Source: Nocardia aurantia
Lineage (GTDB): Bacteria; Actinomycetota; Actinomycetes; Mycobacteriales; Mycobacteriaceae
Direction: 5' to 3'
DNA: 64,000 bases
Assembly: GCF_009604425.1 (NCBI RefSeq)
Contig: NZ_WEGI01000010.1
Location: 186,001 to 250,000, forward strand
Shown here: one piece after another, positions 27,264 through 35,035 of the stretch
Layout of the letters: each line of letters begins with the position of its first letter
Numbering within the stretch: position 1 is the first letter of the stretch
The notes under the pieces: model-generated
Told to the model about the DNA's origin: nothing
The model's input: the letters and a program-made list of their open reading frames with translations, nothing else
Database searches by the model: none
Translations under genes and position numbers: made by a program

Positions 27264-28481
27264 ATGCGGATCGTAGTCGGTGTGGGCGGCGGGATCGCCG
27301 CGTACAAGGCCTGCTCGCTGGTCCGGAAATTCACCGAGACCGGGCACGATGTCCGGGTGATTCCGACCGAGTCGGCACTGCAGTTCGTCGGCCGGGCCAC
27401 CTTCGAGGCGCTGTCGGGCAATCCGGTGCACACGGATGTGTTCACCGATGTGCCCGAGGTGCCGCATGTACGCCTGGGCCAGGAGGCCGATCTCGTGGTC
27501 ATCGCGCCCGCGACGGCCGACCTGATGGCCCGCGCGGCCATGGGCCGCGCCGACGACCTGCTCACCGCGACCCTGCTCACCGCCCGATGTCCGGTGTTGT
27601 TCGCCCCCGCGATGCACACCGAGATGTGGGAGCACCCGGCCACCGCCGCCAACGTGCGCACGCTGCGGGCGCGCGGCGCGACCGTGATCGAACCCGCCTC
27701 CGGCCGCCTGACCGGCGCCGATACCGGTGCGGGCCGGCTGCCGGAACCCGAGGAGATCTTCGGTCTGGCCTCGCTGCTGCTCGAAAGAGCCGATGCGATC
27801 CCGCGCGATCTGGAGGGCCGCCGCGTCGTGGTGTCCGCCGGTGGCACCCGGGAACCGATGGACCCCGTGCGCTTCCTGGGCAATCGCAGCTCCGGTAAAC
27901 AGGGGTACGCGGTCGCCCGGCTGGCCGCCCAGCGCGGTGCGCAGGTGACGCTGATCGCCGGCAACACCGTCGGCCTGGAGCCGCCGGCCGCCGTCGAGTT
28001 GGTGCGGGTCACCACCGCCGAGCAGCTCGGGGTCGCGGTCGACAAGCACGCCGTCGGCGCGGACGCGGTGATCATGGCCGCGGCGGTGGCCGATTTCAGG
28101 CCGGTGCACGTGGCCGCCGCGAAGATCAAGAAGGGTTCCGGCGAACCCCAGTCGATCGAGCTGACCAAGAATCGCGACATCCTCGCGGGTCTGGTCCAGG
28201 CGCGCCACGACGGCAAGCTGCCGGGCACCGCGATCGTCGGCTTCGCCGCCGAGACCGGCGACGAGCACGGCGACGTACTCACCCACGCCCGGGCCAAACT
28301 GAAGCGCAAGGGCTGTGATCTGTTGGTGGTCAACGCCGTCGGTGAGGGCCGGGCCTTCGAGGTCGACCACAACGACGGCTGGCTGCTCGGCGCCGACGGC
28401 ACCGAACAGGCCCTCGATCACGGATCGAAGGCGCTGCTGGCCAGCCGAGTGCTGGATGCACTGGGACCGCTGCTGCGCTGA
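27264..28481 (+). CDS. coaBC: Phosphopantothenoylcysteine decarboxylase / phosphopantothenate-cysteine ligase
   Basis: 405 residues, bifunctional CoA biosynthesis protein. The N-terminal flavoprotein (CoaC) half shows VGGGIAAYKACSLVRK and the substrate clamp PAMHTEMW (PxMNxxMW in most homologues); the C-terminal CoaB half has SAGGTREPMDPVRFLGNRSSGKQGYA and AAVADFRP plus ELTKNRDILAGL. ATG 27264 is preceded by AAAAGG. It is 62 bp after rpoZ and probably in the same unit. Confidence 0.94.
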   Translation: MRIVVGVGGGIAAYKACSLVRKFTETGHDVRVIPTESALQFVGRATFEALSGNPVHTDVFTDVPEVPHVRLGQEADLVVIAPATADLMARAAMGRADDLLTATLLTARCPVLFAPAMHTEMWEHPATAANVRTLRARGATVIEPASGRLTGADTGAGRLPEPEEIFGLASLLLERADAIPRDLEGRRVVVSAGGTREPMDPVRFLGNRSSGKQGYAVARLAAQRGAQVTLIAGNTVGLEPPAAVELVRVTTAEQLGVAVDKHAVGADAVIMAAAVADFRPVHVAAAKIKKGSGEPQSIELTKNRDILAGLVQARHDGKLPGTAIVGFAAETGDEHGDVLTHARAKLKRKGCDLLVVNAVGEGRAFEVDHNDGWLLGADGTEQALDHGSKALLASRVLDALGPLLR

Positions 28482-28590
28482 GCGGTACCCGTCGCGAGTC
28501 CCGGTGCGGTCGAGGCCGTCCGGCGGTCGCGGTGGCAATCCCCATCGACACGCCGTAGTGCCCGGTAGCGATTGAACGTGCGCGTGCCGT

Positions 28591-28661
28591 GTACCCCACC
28601 GACGATGGTGTGGAATAGTGGTGCGTACAGCGTACCCACTGTCGGTGGTTTGGAATATTCT
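28591..28661 (+). promoter_or_regulatory. Paired imperfect repeats in the metK upstream region
   Basis: Two similar 26-27 bp blocks, at 28591-28617 and 28632-28657, start 41 bp apart (about four helical turns). Both run GTACCC(C)AC, a GTGG-containing middle, and end TGGAATA. Each has partial CCAC/GTGG dyad symmetry. The second runs into TATTCT (28656-28661), a plausible -10. The remainder of the 260-bp coaBC-metK gap shows no SAM riboswitch and no gene. Confidence 0.45.
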
Positions 28662-28741
28662 GATCTGAAGGGTTGTGCGGTGGCGCAGTGCCGCTACCGT
28701 TGCGACCCGAGCGAAGTATCCGTTGAGGAGAGGGAATAACT

Positions 28742-29956
28742 GTGCCCAAGTCCGGTAGCCGGCTTTTCACGAGTGAGTCCGTGACCGAAGGTCATCCGGA
28801 CAAGATCTGTGATGCCATCAGCGATTCCATCCTCGACGCACTGCTCCGCGAGGATCACCGCAGCCGCGTCGCGGTGGAGACCATGGTCACCACCGGCCAG
28901 GTGCACGTCGCCGGCGAGGTGACCACCGAGGCCTACGCCGACATCCCCACCATCGTCCGCGAGAAGGTCCTGGAGATCGGATACGACTCCTCGGCCAAGG
29001 GATTCGACGGTTCGTCGTGCGGAGTGAACATCGCGATCGGCGCGCAGTCGCCCGATATCGCGCAGGGCGTGGACAAGTCGCACGAGTCCCGCGTCGGCGG
29101 TTCCGACGACGAGATCGAGCAGCAGGGCGCGGGCGACCAGGGCCTCATGTTCGGCTACGCCACCAAGGAGACCCCGGAGCTGATGCCGCTGCCGATCGCG
29201 CTCGCGCATCGGCTGGCCCGCCGGCTGACCGAGGTCCGCAAGTCCGGTGTGCTGCCGTACCTGCGGCCCGACGGCAAGACCCAGGTCACCATCGAGTACG
29301 ACGGCGCGATCCCGGTTCGGCTGGACACGGTGGTCGTGTCCACCCAGCACGCCGCCGACATCGACCTCGACAACCTGCTCGCTCCCGACATCCGCGAGAA
29401 GGTCCTGGAATCGGTGCTGGCCGAACTGGCCCTGCCGAACCCGCTGGACACCTCGAACGTGCGACTGCTGGTCAACCCCACCGGCAAGTTCGTGCTGGGC
29501 GGCCCGATGGGCGACGCCGGCCTCACCGGCCGCAAGATCATCGTCGACACCTACGGCGGCATGGCCCGCCACGGTGGCGGCGCGTTCTCCGGCAAGGATC
29601 CGTCGAAGGTGGACCGCTCGGCCGCGTACGCCATGCGCTGGGTCGCCAAGAACGTGGTCGCCGCCGACCTGGCCGACCGCACCGAGGTGCAGGTCGCGTA
29701 CGCCATCGGCAAGGCCGCCCCGGTCGGCCTGTTCGTGGAGACCTTCGGCACCGAAAAGGTCGACCCCGACCAGATCTCCGCCGCCATCAGCGAGGTCTTC
29801 GACCTGCGGCCCGGCGCGATCATCCGCGACCTGGACCTGTTGCGTCCCATCTACGCCCCGACCGCCGCGTACGGCCACTTCGGCCGCACCGACGTCGACC
29901 TGCCGTGGGAGCGCACCGACCGCGCCGAGAAGCTGCGCGCCGCCGCCGGACGCTGA
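28742..29956 (+). CDS. metK: S-adenosylmethionine synthase
   Basis: 404 residues. Signature motifs: the N-terminal FTSESVTEGHPDKICD, GAGDQGLMFGYA (GAGDQG), and GGGAFSGKDPSKVDRSAAY (GGGAFSGKDPTKVDRS). It makes SAM from methionine and ATP in the cytoplasm. GTG 28742 has GAGGAGAGGG upstream. A 260-bp gap separates it from coaBC, so it probably has its own promoter; the paired repeats in that gap may be regulatory sites. Confidence 0.97.
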   Translation: MPKSGSRLFTSESVTEGHPDKICDAISDSILDALLREDHRSRVAVETMVTTGQVHVAGEVTTEAYADIPTIVREKVLEIGYDSSAKGFDGSSCGVNIAIGAQSPDIAQGVDKSHESRVGGSDDEIEQQGAGDQGLMFGYATKETPELMPLPIALAHRLARRLTEVRKSGVLPYLRPDGKTQVTIEYDGAIPVRLDTVVVSTQHAADIDLDNLLAPDIREKVLESVLAELALPNPLDTSNVRLLVNPTGKFVLGGPMGDAGLTGRKIIVDTYGGMARHGGGAFSGKDPSKVDRSAAYAMRWVAKNVVAADLADRTEVQVAYAIGKAAPVGLFVETFGTEKVDPDQISAAISEVFDLRPGAIIRDLDLLRPIYAPTAAYGHFGRTDVDLPWERTDRAEKLRAAAGR

Positions 29957-29957
29957 T

Positions 29958-32900
29958 GTGACGGAGGCAGTGCCCGGTGGTGCCGGTCGCGGATCCGCCG
30001 CGACCGCACCGGCCACCGGGCCTGCCGCCACCGTCTCGCAGCCGATCGCCCGGGTGCTGCCCCTGCTCGAACCGGCCCACCTGGACCGCGATTTCGACTA
30101 TCTCGTTCCCCCCGACATGGACGCGCTCGCCCAGCCCGGCGTGCGCGTCCGTGTCCGTTTCTCCGGCCGCCTCGTCGACGGCTACCTCCTGGAACGCCTC
30201 GACCACACCGACCACACCGGCCGCCTGATGCCCCTGGACCGCGTCGTCTCCGGCGAACGCGTCCTCACCCCCGACATCCTCCGCCTGGTCACCGCCGTGG
30301 CCGCCCGTTACGCCGGCACCCGAGCCGACGTCCTCCGCCTGGCCATCCCGCCCCGGCATGCGCGAACCGAGGCGGAGGATCCGAACAAGCCGCCGAAAAA
30401 GCGTGGGAAACAAGCGCTTCCGGCGTCGGATGGTGGTGCGGCGGGCGATGTCGCGGCCGAGCCGTCCGGTGTGGGGACGGACTCGGAGTCGGTCGCTCCG
30501 ACACCGGACGCCGACTCCGACAGCACTTCGGACCGAGATCCTGAGCCGAATCCGGTTTCGGTGGATTCCGGATCGCCGGATATGAACGTGCCGGTTCGGA
30601 TGGAATCAGCAGCGCCGCACGATGATTCGGTCAGCGGAGCCGGCCCGGCGCACGGAGTGGGCGAGCCGGTCGGGGCATTCGACGATGGGCGGCACCACAA
30701 TTCCGCCGATGCCGATGCCGGACCAATCGGTCCGGCGGAGCCGGTGTATCAGGCCCGGCCCGATGCTGCACAGATCGATGACAATGATCACTCGGCCGCC
30801 GGGGTCCTCGACGACACCGAGCCGGACACCTCGGTGCGATCCGCGAAAAATCCACTGGGCGGCAGCGCACACATCGAAGTCGGTGCCGAGGCCGCGGGCC
30901 GAGGTGATCCGGTCGGTCGCGATCGGACACCGAGCCCGGTCGAGCGTGATGGTCCGGGCGGCCACGAATATGTGGTCGGCCACCGAGGTGCGACAGGGCA
31001 CGACGATTCCGGCACTGCGAGCAGTCGAGCCCGCTCCGGTGACGTCGATGCAGCGCGCGAGCCGGTCGACTCGCCGGGGACGGCAGCTGGGAACGCACCG
31101 CACGAGCGGCGCGATACCGGCGATCGGCCGATGCGCGAAGATGCCGCCGACCGGCCTGAGAATGAGCCAACAGATGTTGTCGCCGTTGACCTTTCGCGCT
31201 TCGATGCGTGGGGGCGGTATCGGCACGGGATGTCGTTCATCGGGGCGCTGGCCCAGGGGAAGGGACCGCGCGCGGCGTGGCAGGCGTTGCCCGGTGAGGA
31301 TTGGGCAGCGCGGCTCGCGGAGCTGGCGGCGGTGACGGTCGCGGCGGGGCGCAGTGTGATCGTGATGGTGCCGGATCAGCGGGATCTGGACCGGGTGCTG
31401 GCCGCGTGCACGAATCTCGTGGGAGACAAGGCGGTCGGCTTGGCGGCCGGGCTCGGCCCCGCGGCGCGATATCGCCGGTGGCTGGCGATTCTGCGCGGGA
31501 CCGCGCGGATCGTCGTCGGCACCCGCAGCGCGGTGTTCGCGCCCGCCCGGGATCTGGGCCTGATCATGATCTGGGACGACGGCGACGACACCTTCGCCGA
31601 GCCGCGCGCGCCGTATCCCCATGCGCGCGAAGTGGCGATGCTGCGGATACACGAGTCCGGCGCGGCCTTCGTCGCGGGCGGATTCGCGCGCACCGCCGAG
31701 ATCCAGGCCGCGGTCCGGACCGGATGGGCGCACGATCTGATCGCCGACCGATCCGTGGTGCGGGAGCACGCGCCCCGGATCAGCGCTCCCGGCGACACCG
31801 ACGTGGCGCTCGAGCGGGATCCGGTGGCCCGGGCGGTGCGGATCCCCGGCGTCGCGTTCACCGCTGCCCGCCGCGCGCTGTCCGCGGGAATGCCTGTGCT
31901 CGTACAGGTTCCGCGCCGCGGCTACGTGCCGGCGCTGGCCTGCTCGAAATGCCGGACCCCCGCCCGCTGCCGGCACTGCAACGGTCCGCTGGCGCTGCCC
32001 GACGGTAACGACCCGCACACCGGATCCGGCGATCGGCGTGCCGTCGGCGCGCGTGCGCAGCGGCGCGGTGCCGCCGCGGCCGCTGCTCTCCACGAATCCG
32101 CCCCGCGAGAATCCGCACGACCGGACGAGCCCGGCCCGGGCGCGATCCGGTCGGTTCACCCGGGGTCGGCCCGTGAGCTAGGAATCACCTTGTCCCGCAA
32201 GGAATCCGGCGCGGTCGCACACAGCCCGAGTTGCCGGTGGTGCGGCAAGGTGGAGGCAGCCTTCCGCTGCTCGACCTGCGGGTCGCGGGTCCTGCGCGGG
32301 ACCGTGATCGGCGCCGCCCGCACCGCCGAGGAGCTGGGCCGGGCCTTCCCGGGGATCCCGATCAGAGGCTCCGGCGGCGCCGAAGTCCTGGACGAGGTCC
32401 CGGACGGACCGCAGGTGGTGGTGTCGACCATCGGCGCCGAGCCGTCGGCTCCTGGCGGATACGGCGTCGCGCTGCTGCTCGACGGCTGGGCGCTGCTGGG
32501 CCGAGCCGACCTGCGCGCCGCCGAGGACGCGCTGCGCCGCTGGCTGTCGGCCGCGACCCTGGTGCGGCCGACCGGCCAGGTGATCGTCATGGCCGAGCCG
32601 TCACTGCCGACCGTCCAGGCACTGGTCCGCTGGGACCCGATCGGCCACGCCGATCTCGAACTCGACGCCCGCACCGAGGTCCGCTTCCCCCCGGCCGTGC
32701 GCCTGGCCGCCGTAGACGGCACCACCGATTCCGTCACCGAATTGCTCAGCGAGGCAAAGCTTCCCGACGGAGTGGAACTGCTCGGCCCGGTCCCGCTGCC
32801 CCCGGGCGCCCGGAAACCGTTCTCCTCCGGCGATTCTCCCGGTGAGGTCGAACGCATGATCCTCCGCGTGGATCGCTCCGCCGGCGCGGCCCTGTCCAGA

Positions 32901-32987
32901 GCCCTCACCGCCGCCCAAGCCGTCCGCAGCACCCACCGCGACGGCGCCCCGCTGCGCGTCCAGATCGACCCGGTCGACATCGGCTGA
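29958..32987 (+). CDS. priA: PriA-like primosomal protein, motif-degenerate, with two large insertions
   Basis: 1009 residues against about 650 for mycobacterial PriA. N-terminal DNA-binding domain (ARVLPLLEPAHLDRDFDYLVP, residues 30-135) is normal. About 275 residues of acidic, Asp/Ser/Pro/Gly-rich low-complexity sequence follow (134-410) before the helicase-like core (FDAWGRYRHGMSF). The core lacks a Walker A loop (ALAQGKGPRAAW instead) and the DEEH box is replaced by IWDDGDD, as reported for actinobacterial PriA, so helicase activity is unlikely. Zinc-binding cysteines (CSKCRTPARCRHCNG, then CRWCG and CSTCG) are split by a second roughly 60-residue insertion. The GTG at 29958 overlaps nothing and is 1 bp after metK. 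Confidence 0.85.
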   Translation: MTEAVPGGAGRGSAATAPATGPAATVSQPIARVLPLLEPAHLDRDFDYLVPPDMDALAQPGVRVRVRFSGRLVDGYLLERLDHTDHTGRLMPLDRVVSGERVLTPDILRLVTAVAARYAGTRADVLRLAIPPRHARTEAEDPNKPPKKRGKQALPASDGGAAGDVAAEPSGVGTDSESVAPTPDADSDSTSDRDPEPNPVSVDSGSPDMNVPVRMESAAPHDDSVSGAGPAHGVGEPVGAFDDGRHHNSADADAGPIGPAEPVYQARPDAAQIDDNDHSAAGVLDDTEPDTSVRSAKNPLGGSAHIEVGAEAAGRGDPVGRDRTPSPVERDGPGGHEYVVGHRGATGHDDSGTASSRARSGDVDAAREPVDSPGTAAGNAPHERRDTGDRPMREDAADRPENEPTDVVAVDLSRFDAWGRYRHGMSFIGALAQGKGPRAAWQALPGEDWAARLAELAAVTVAAGRSVIVMVPDQRDLDRVLAACTNLVGDKAVGLAAGLGPAARYRRWLAILRGTARIVVGTRSAVFAPARDLGLIMIWDDGDDTFAEPRAPYPHAREVAMLRIHESGAAFVAGGFARTAEIQAAVRTGWAHDLIADRSVVREHAPRISAPGDTDVALERDPVARAVRIPGVAFTAARRALSAGMPVLVQVPRRGYVPALACSKCRTPARCRHCNGPLALPDGNDPHTGSGDRRAVGARAQRRGAAAAAALHESAPRESARPDEPGPGAIRSVHPGSARELGITLSRKESGAVAHSPSCRWCGKVEAAFRCSTCGSRVLRGTVIGAARTAEELGRAFPGIPIRGSGGAEVLDEVPDGPQVVVSTIGAEPSAPGGYGVALLLDGWALLGRADLRAAEDALRRWLSAATLVRPTGQVIVMAEPSLPTVQALVRWDPIGHADLELDARTEVRFPPAVRLAAVDGTTDSVTELLSEAKLPDGVELLGPVPLPPGARKPFSSGDSPGEVERMILRVDRSAGAALSRALTAAQAVRSTHRDGAPLRVQIDPVDIG

Positions 32988-33006
32988 CGGCGTGTCGCCA
33001 CGCCGT
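32987..33006 (+). terminator. Hairpin at the priA stop
   Basis: ACGGCGTG-TCGC-CACGCCGT forms an 8-bp perfect stem with a 4-nt loop beginning at the last base of the priA stop codon. There is no U-tract on the plus strand, so it is an L-shaped terminator at best. It marks the end of the conserved segment and the start of the lower-GC insertion. Confidence 0.5.
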
Positions 33007-33089
33007 AAAAGCCTGCTGCACAAAGCTTTCACATCGAGGTTTCGAAAAAATTCTGGCACCGCCGCGAGGACGCCGGTACTTTGCCCGGT

Positions 33090-34040
33090 ATGGGGGAGAA
33101 ACCGAGCAACCCGCACGATGCCTACTTCCGGGCCGAGCTGTCGGATCCGGAGGTAGCCGCAGGCCAAGTCCGCGCAGTCCTGTCCGCGGAGATGCTCGAG
33201 CAGTTGGACTTGACGGTGCTGGACCGCCAGTCGGTCAGCTTCGTCCCGGCCGAGCTACGGTCCCGCTACAGCGACATCCTGTTCCGCACCCGCTTTGCCG
33301 CTCGCGACGCGTTCGTGTACCTCCTCATCGAGCATCAGAGCAGCCAGGACCCGCTGATGGCGTTTCGCATCACCGAGTACTTGGTGGCCATCTGGAACCG
33401 GTACTTGGAAGATCACAAGAAGGACCGCCCACCGGTGACGCGCCTACCCCTGGTGATCCCGATGGTCGTCCACGTCTCCGCCGACGGCGCGCGCTGGACC
33501 GAGCCGGTCGACCTCGGCGACGTCCTCGACATCGATCCGGACGTGCGCGACCTCCTGGGCGACCACCTGCCGAGGATGCGCTTCCTGCTCGACGACGTGA
33601 ACGCGTTGGACGTGCAGCAACTGCTCCAGCGAAAACCCGCAGCGCTTTCGATGGTGCTGGTCATGTTGCGGAACGCCCCGCGGCACACCCATCTCGACCA
33701 GGTACTCTCGCTACTGGAGGAGCTCCTGCGGGATCTCACTTCAGATCAGCTGAGCCGGTTGTTGGCGTACATTTTCACTGTCGGCAGGACCGACGCGGAC
33801 ACATTGCAGCCGGTATTCGAACGGATCGGGCCGAGCGCGAAGGAGGCCATGATGACCATCGCTGACGACTTGCGTGCCGAGGGGGGCGCCAATCTTCTGA
33901 TCGATCAGCTGTCCGTCAAGTTCGGCCCGCTGTCCGAACGTGTGCTTCGGAGGGTGCGCGGGGCGGACGCAGCCACGCTTCGCGATCTGTCGCGACGGTT
34001 CATTTTCGCGACCTCGATCGATGACGTAGTCGCCGAGTAG
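33090..34040 (+). CDS. Rpn-family PD-(D/E)XK nuclease (recombination-promoting nuclease / transposase-like)
   Basis: 316 residues. EKPSNPHDAYFRAELSDPEVA is the typical Rpn/PDDEXK N-terminus; the nuclease core has the Asp in YSDILFRTR and the variant acidic motif FVYLLIEHQSS. A helical middle and a C-terminal tail (DQLSVKFGPLSERVLRRVRGADA) of the DUF4351 type follow. ATG 33090 fits the family; a TTG at 33081 has a better placed GAGGA. An in-frame AAGGAGG-CC-ATGATG at 33840-33854 could initiate a 62-63 residue tail-only product. GC is visibly lower than in the flanks. No terminal inverted repeats, so not a transposon itself. Confidence 0.85.
   Translation: MGEKPSNPHDAYFRAELSDPEVAAGQVRAVLSAEMLEQLDLTVLDRQSVSFVPAELRSRYSDILFRTRFAARDAFVYLLIEHQSSQDPLMAFRITEYLVAIWNRYLEDHKKDRPPVTRLPLVIPMVVHVSADGARWTEPVDLGDVLDIDPDVRDLLGDHLPRMRFLLDDVNALDVQQLLQRKPAALSMVLVMLRNAPRHTHLDQVLSLLEELLRDLTSDQLSRLLAYIFTVGRTDADTLQPVFERIGPSAKEAMMTIADDLRAEGGANLLIDQLSVKFGPLSERVLRRVRGADAATLRDLSRRFIFATSIDDVVAE
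33840..33854 (+). promoter_or_regulatory. Internal Shine-Dalgarno and tandem ATG inside the rpn gene
   Basis: AAGGAGG (33840-33846) precedes in-frame ATG codons at 33849 and 33852, with 2 and 5 nt spacing. Translation from here would give only the C-terminal tail of the Rpn protein. Internally started tail products (RpnS) are known to antagonise full-length Rpn nucleases in Escherichia coli; whether that happens here is inference. Confidence 0.55.
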
Positions 34041-34047
34041 GCAACGG

Positions 34048-34338
34048 ATGAACTCGACAGACCGGTTCCGGGACATGGGATGGGTTCAACAGGAGTGGTG
34101 GATCGAGGGGTTCATCGAGGGCTGGGCCGAGGGATATGTCGAAGGGCAGATGGATCAACTGCTCGATATGCTGTCGTACAAGTTCGGGCTGCTCCCGGAC
34201 TCTCTGATCCAGATAGTCCGTTCGGCAGATGTAGACGGTCTGCGGGTACTGTCACGGCGATTTGTCGGAGCTTCGTCGATCGAGGAAATGCTTCTCGGGG
34301 AGTGGTCCACCTCTCGCAAGTTGCCGATAGGTAGCTAA
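34048..34338 (+). CDS. Stand-alone Rpn tail-domain protein
   Basis: 96 residues starting 7 bp after the rpn stop. The segment MDQLLDMLSYKFGLLPDSL followed by VRSADVDGLRVLSRRF and SSIEEML aligns with the rpn C-terminus; I count about 22 identities over 48 positions. Upstream of it is an EG-repeat (EGFIEGWAEGYVEGQ) as found in the linker of many Rpn proteins. There is no nuclease domain. It could be a remnant of a second rpn gene or a trans-acting partner that binds the full-length protein through the shared tail. The ribosome-binding site is weak, so it may depend on coupling. Confidence 0.7.
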   Translation: MNSTDRFRDMGWVQQEWWIEGFIEGWAEGYVEGQMDQLLDMLSYKFGLLPDSLIQIVRSADVDGLRVLSRRFVGASSIEEMLLGEWSTSRKLPIGS

Positions 34339-34443
34339 TTCGGAGCATCCAGACAATTGTCAGTGGGGGTGGGCTGCCGAAAATTCGCGCGCCGCGCCGT
34401 TCGCATGTTTGTAGTAGTGGCCGATAGCACCCAGGCTGGGGGT

Positions 34444-34683
34444 ATGTCCGCCATCTGCCCGTCCTGTGCCTGGCCATCGCCGATGCTCATCTCGTCGCGC
34501 GGCACCACGCGATATTTGCGATGTGTTTGCGGTAGGTGGTTGGTGGAGCAGCAAGGGCGGGTCGGGCCGATGGCCGGTGGGGTGGGTTTGCGGCGGCGGG
34601 AGACGCCGGCGGAATCCGCGGACGAGTCGCTCGCGCACAAGATAGCGGAGTTGGAAAGGCTTGTCGCCGAAGGGGATTCGTAG
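34444..34683 (+). CDS. Small zinc-ribbon-like protein
   Basis: 79 residues from ATG 34444 with GGGGGT just upstream. Two cysteine knuckles, CPSC near residue 5 and CVCG near residue 26, are separated by about 17 residues, as in a compact zinc ribbon. The C-terminal half is helical and acidic (ESLAHKIAELERLV). An in-frame start at 34357 would add a poorly conserved, basic N-terminus. No function can be assigned. It lies within the lower-GC insertion between priA and padR. Confidence 0.5.
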   Translation: MSAICPSCAWPSPMLISSRGTTRYLRCVCGRWLVEQQGRVGPMAGGVGLRRRETPAESADESLAHKIAELERLVAEGDS

Positions 34684-34735
34684 ATCCACATGGGGATAGC
34701 GGCCGTTCGAAGGTCGTCATCGGGGTGCCGGGGCC

Positions 34736-34914
34736 GTTGTCGTCCGCGATCGGGCCGTCGGCGGATTCGGCGATCAGGCTGGTGCCGGCGAAATGGTCCA
34801 GGAACAGGCGGGGGAGCGCCGGGGCGATCGGACGGCCCCACCGGTCGTCCGCCACGGCGATGACGGCGTCGTAGTCGGCGGGGTTGCGGTGCGGATCGTC
34901 GGCTCGAGCGGCAT
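34736..34914 (-). pseudogene. Frameshifted, truncated GNAT acetyltransferase
   Basis: On the minus strand, ATG at 34914 gives MPLEPTIRTATP, and after a one-base frameshift near 34881 the next frame continues ADYDAVIAVADDRWGRP then IAPALPRLFLDHFAGTSLIA. Read together they form the start of a GNAT acetyltransferase (first strand, helix 1, strand 2). The acetyl-CoA-binding part (Q/RxxGxG/A) is absent: similarity ends near 34740. So both a frameshift and a 3' deletion have inactivated it. It marks a rearrangement endpoint beside the Rpn genes. Confidence 0.65.
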
Positions 34915-34979
34915 CGGATCATTGTGCGCGGTCGGCTCGTGTCATGGATCACCTCGCTGAGGCACTTGCGGTAGATGCA

Positions 34980-35008
34980 TTGCCGATATATCGTCGACAA
35001 TGTAATCG
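34980..35008 (+). promoter_or_regulatory. padR promoter with palindrome in the spacer
   Basis: TTGCCG (34980-34985), a 17-bp spacer and TAATCG (35003-35008) form a promoter 28 bp before padR. The spacer carries the palindrome CGATATATCG (34984-34993), within a longer imperfect dyad running TTG to CAA. Placement between the -35 and -10 suits autorepression by the PadR protein. Ribosome-binding site AGGAGG lies 5 nt upstream of the ATG. Confidence 0.55.
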
Positions 35009-35035
35009 TAAGAACAAAGCCTCAGGAGGCACTCC

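Noticed and set aside
28482..28741. SAM riboswitch upstream of metK
   Set aside because: No SAM-I, SAM-II or SAM-IV core sequence or helix arrangement could be recognised; the region shows only short repeats and a promoter-like end.
29247..29957. Extension of the priA frame back through metK
   Set aside because: This part is an alternative frame of metK. The GTG at 29958 just after the metK stop gives the PriA N-terminus.
33000..34400. Complete transposon around the Rpn genes
   Set aside because: Rpn proteins are sometimes labelled transposases, but I see no terminal inverted repeats or target-site duplications at the edges.
34335..35000. 221-codon minus-strand ORF opposite the zinc-ribbon gene
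   Set aside because: Arg/Pro-rich, uninformative product; the only recognisable protein similarity in this stretch is the GNAT remnant in other frames.
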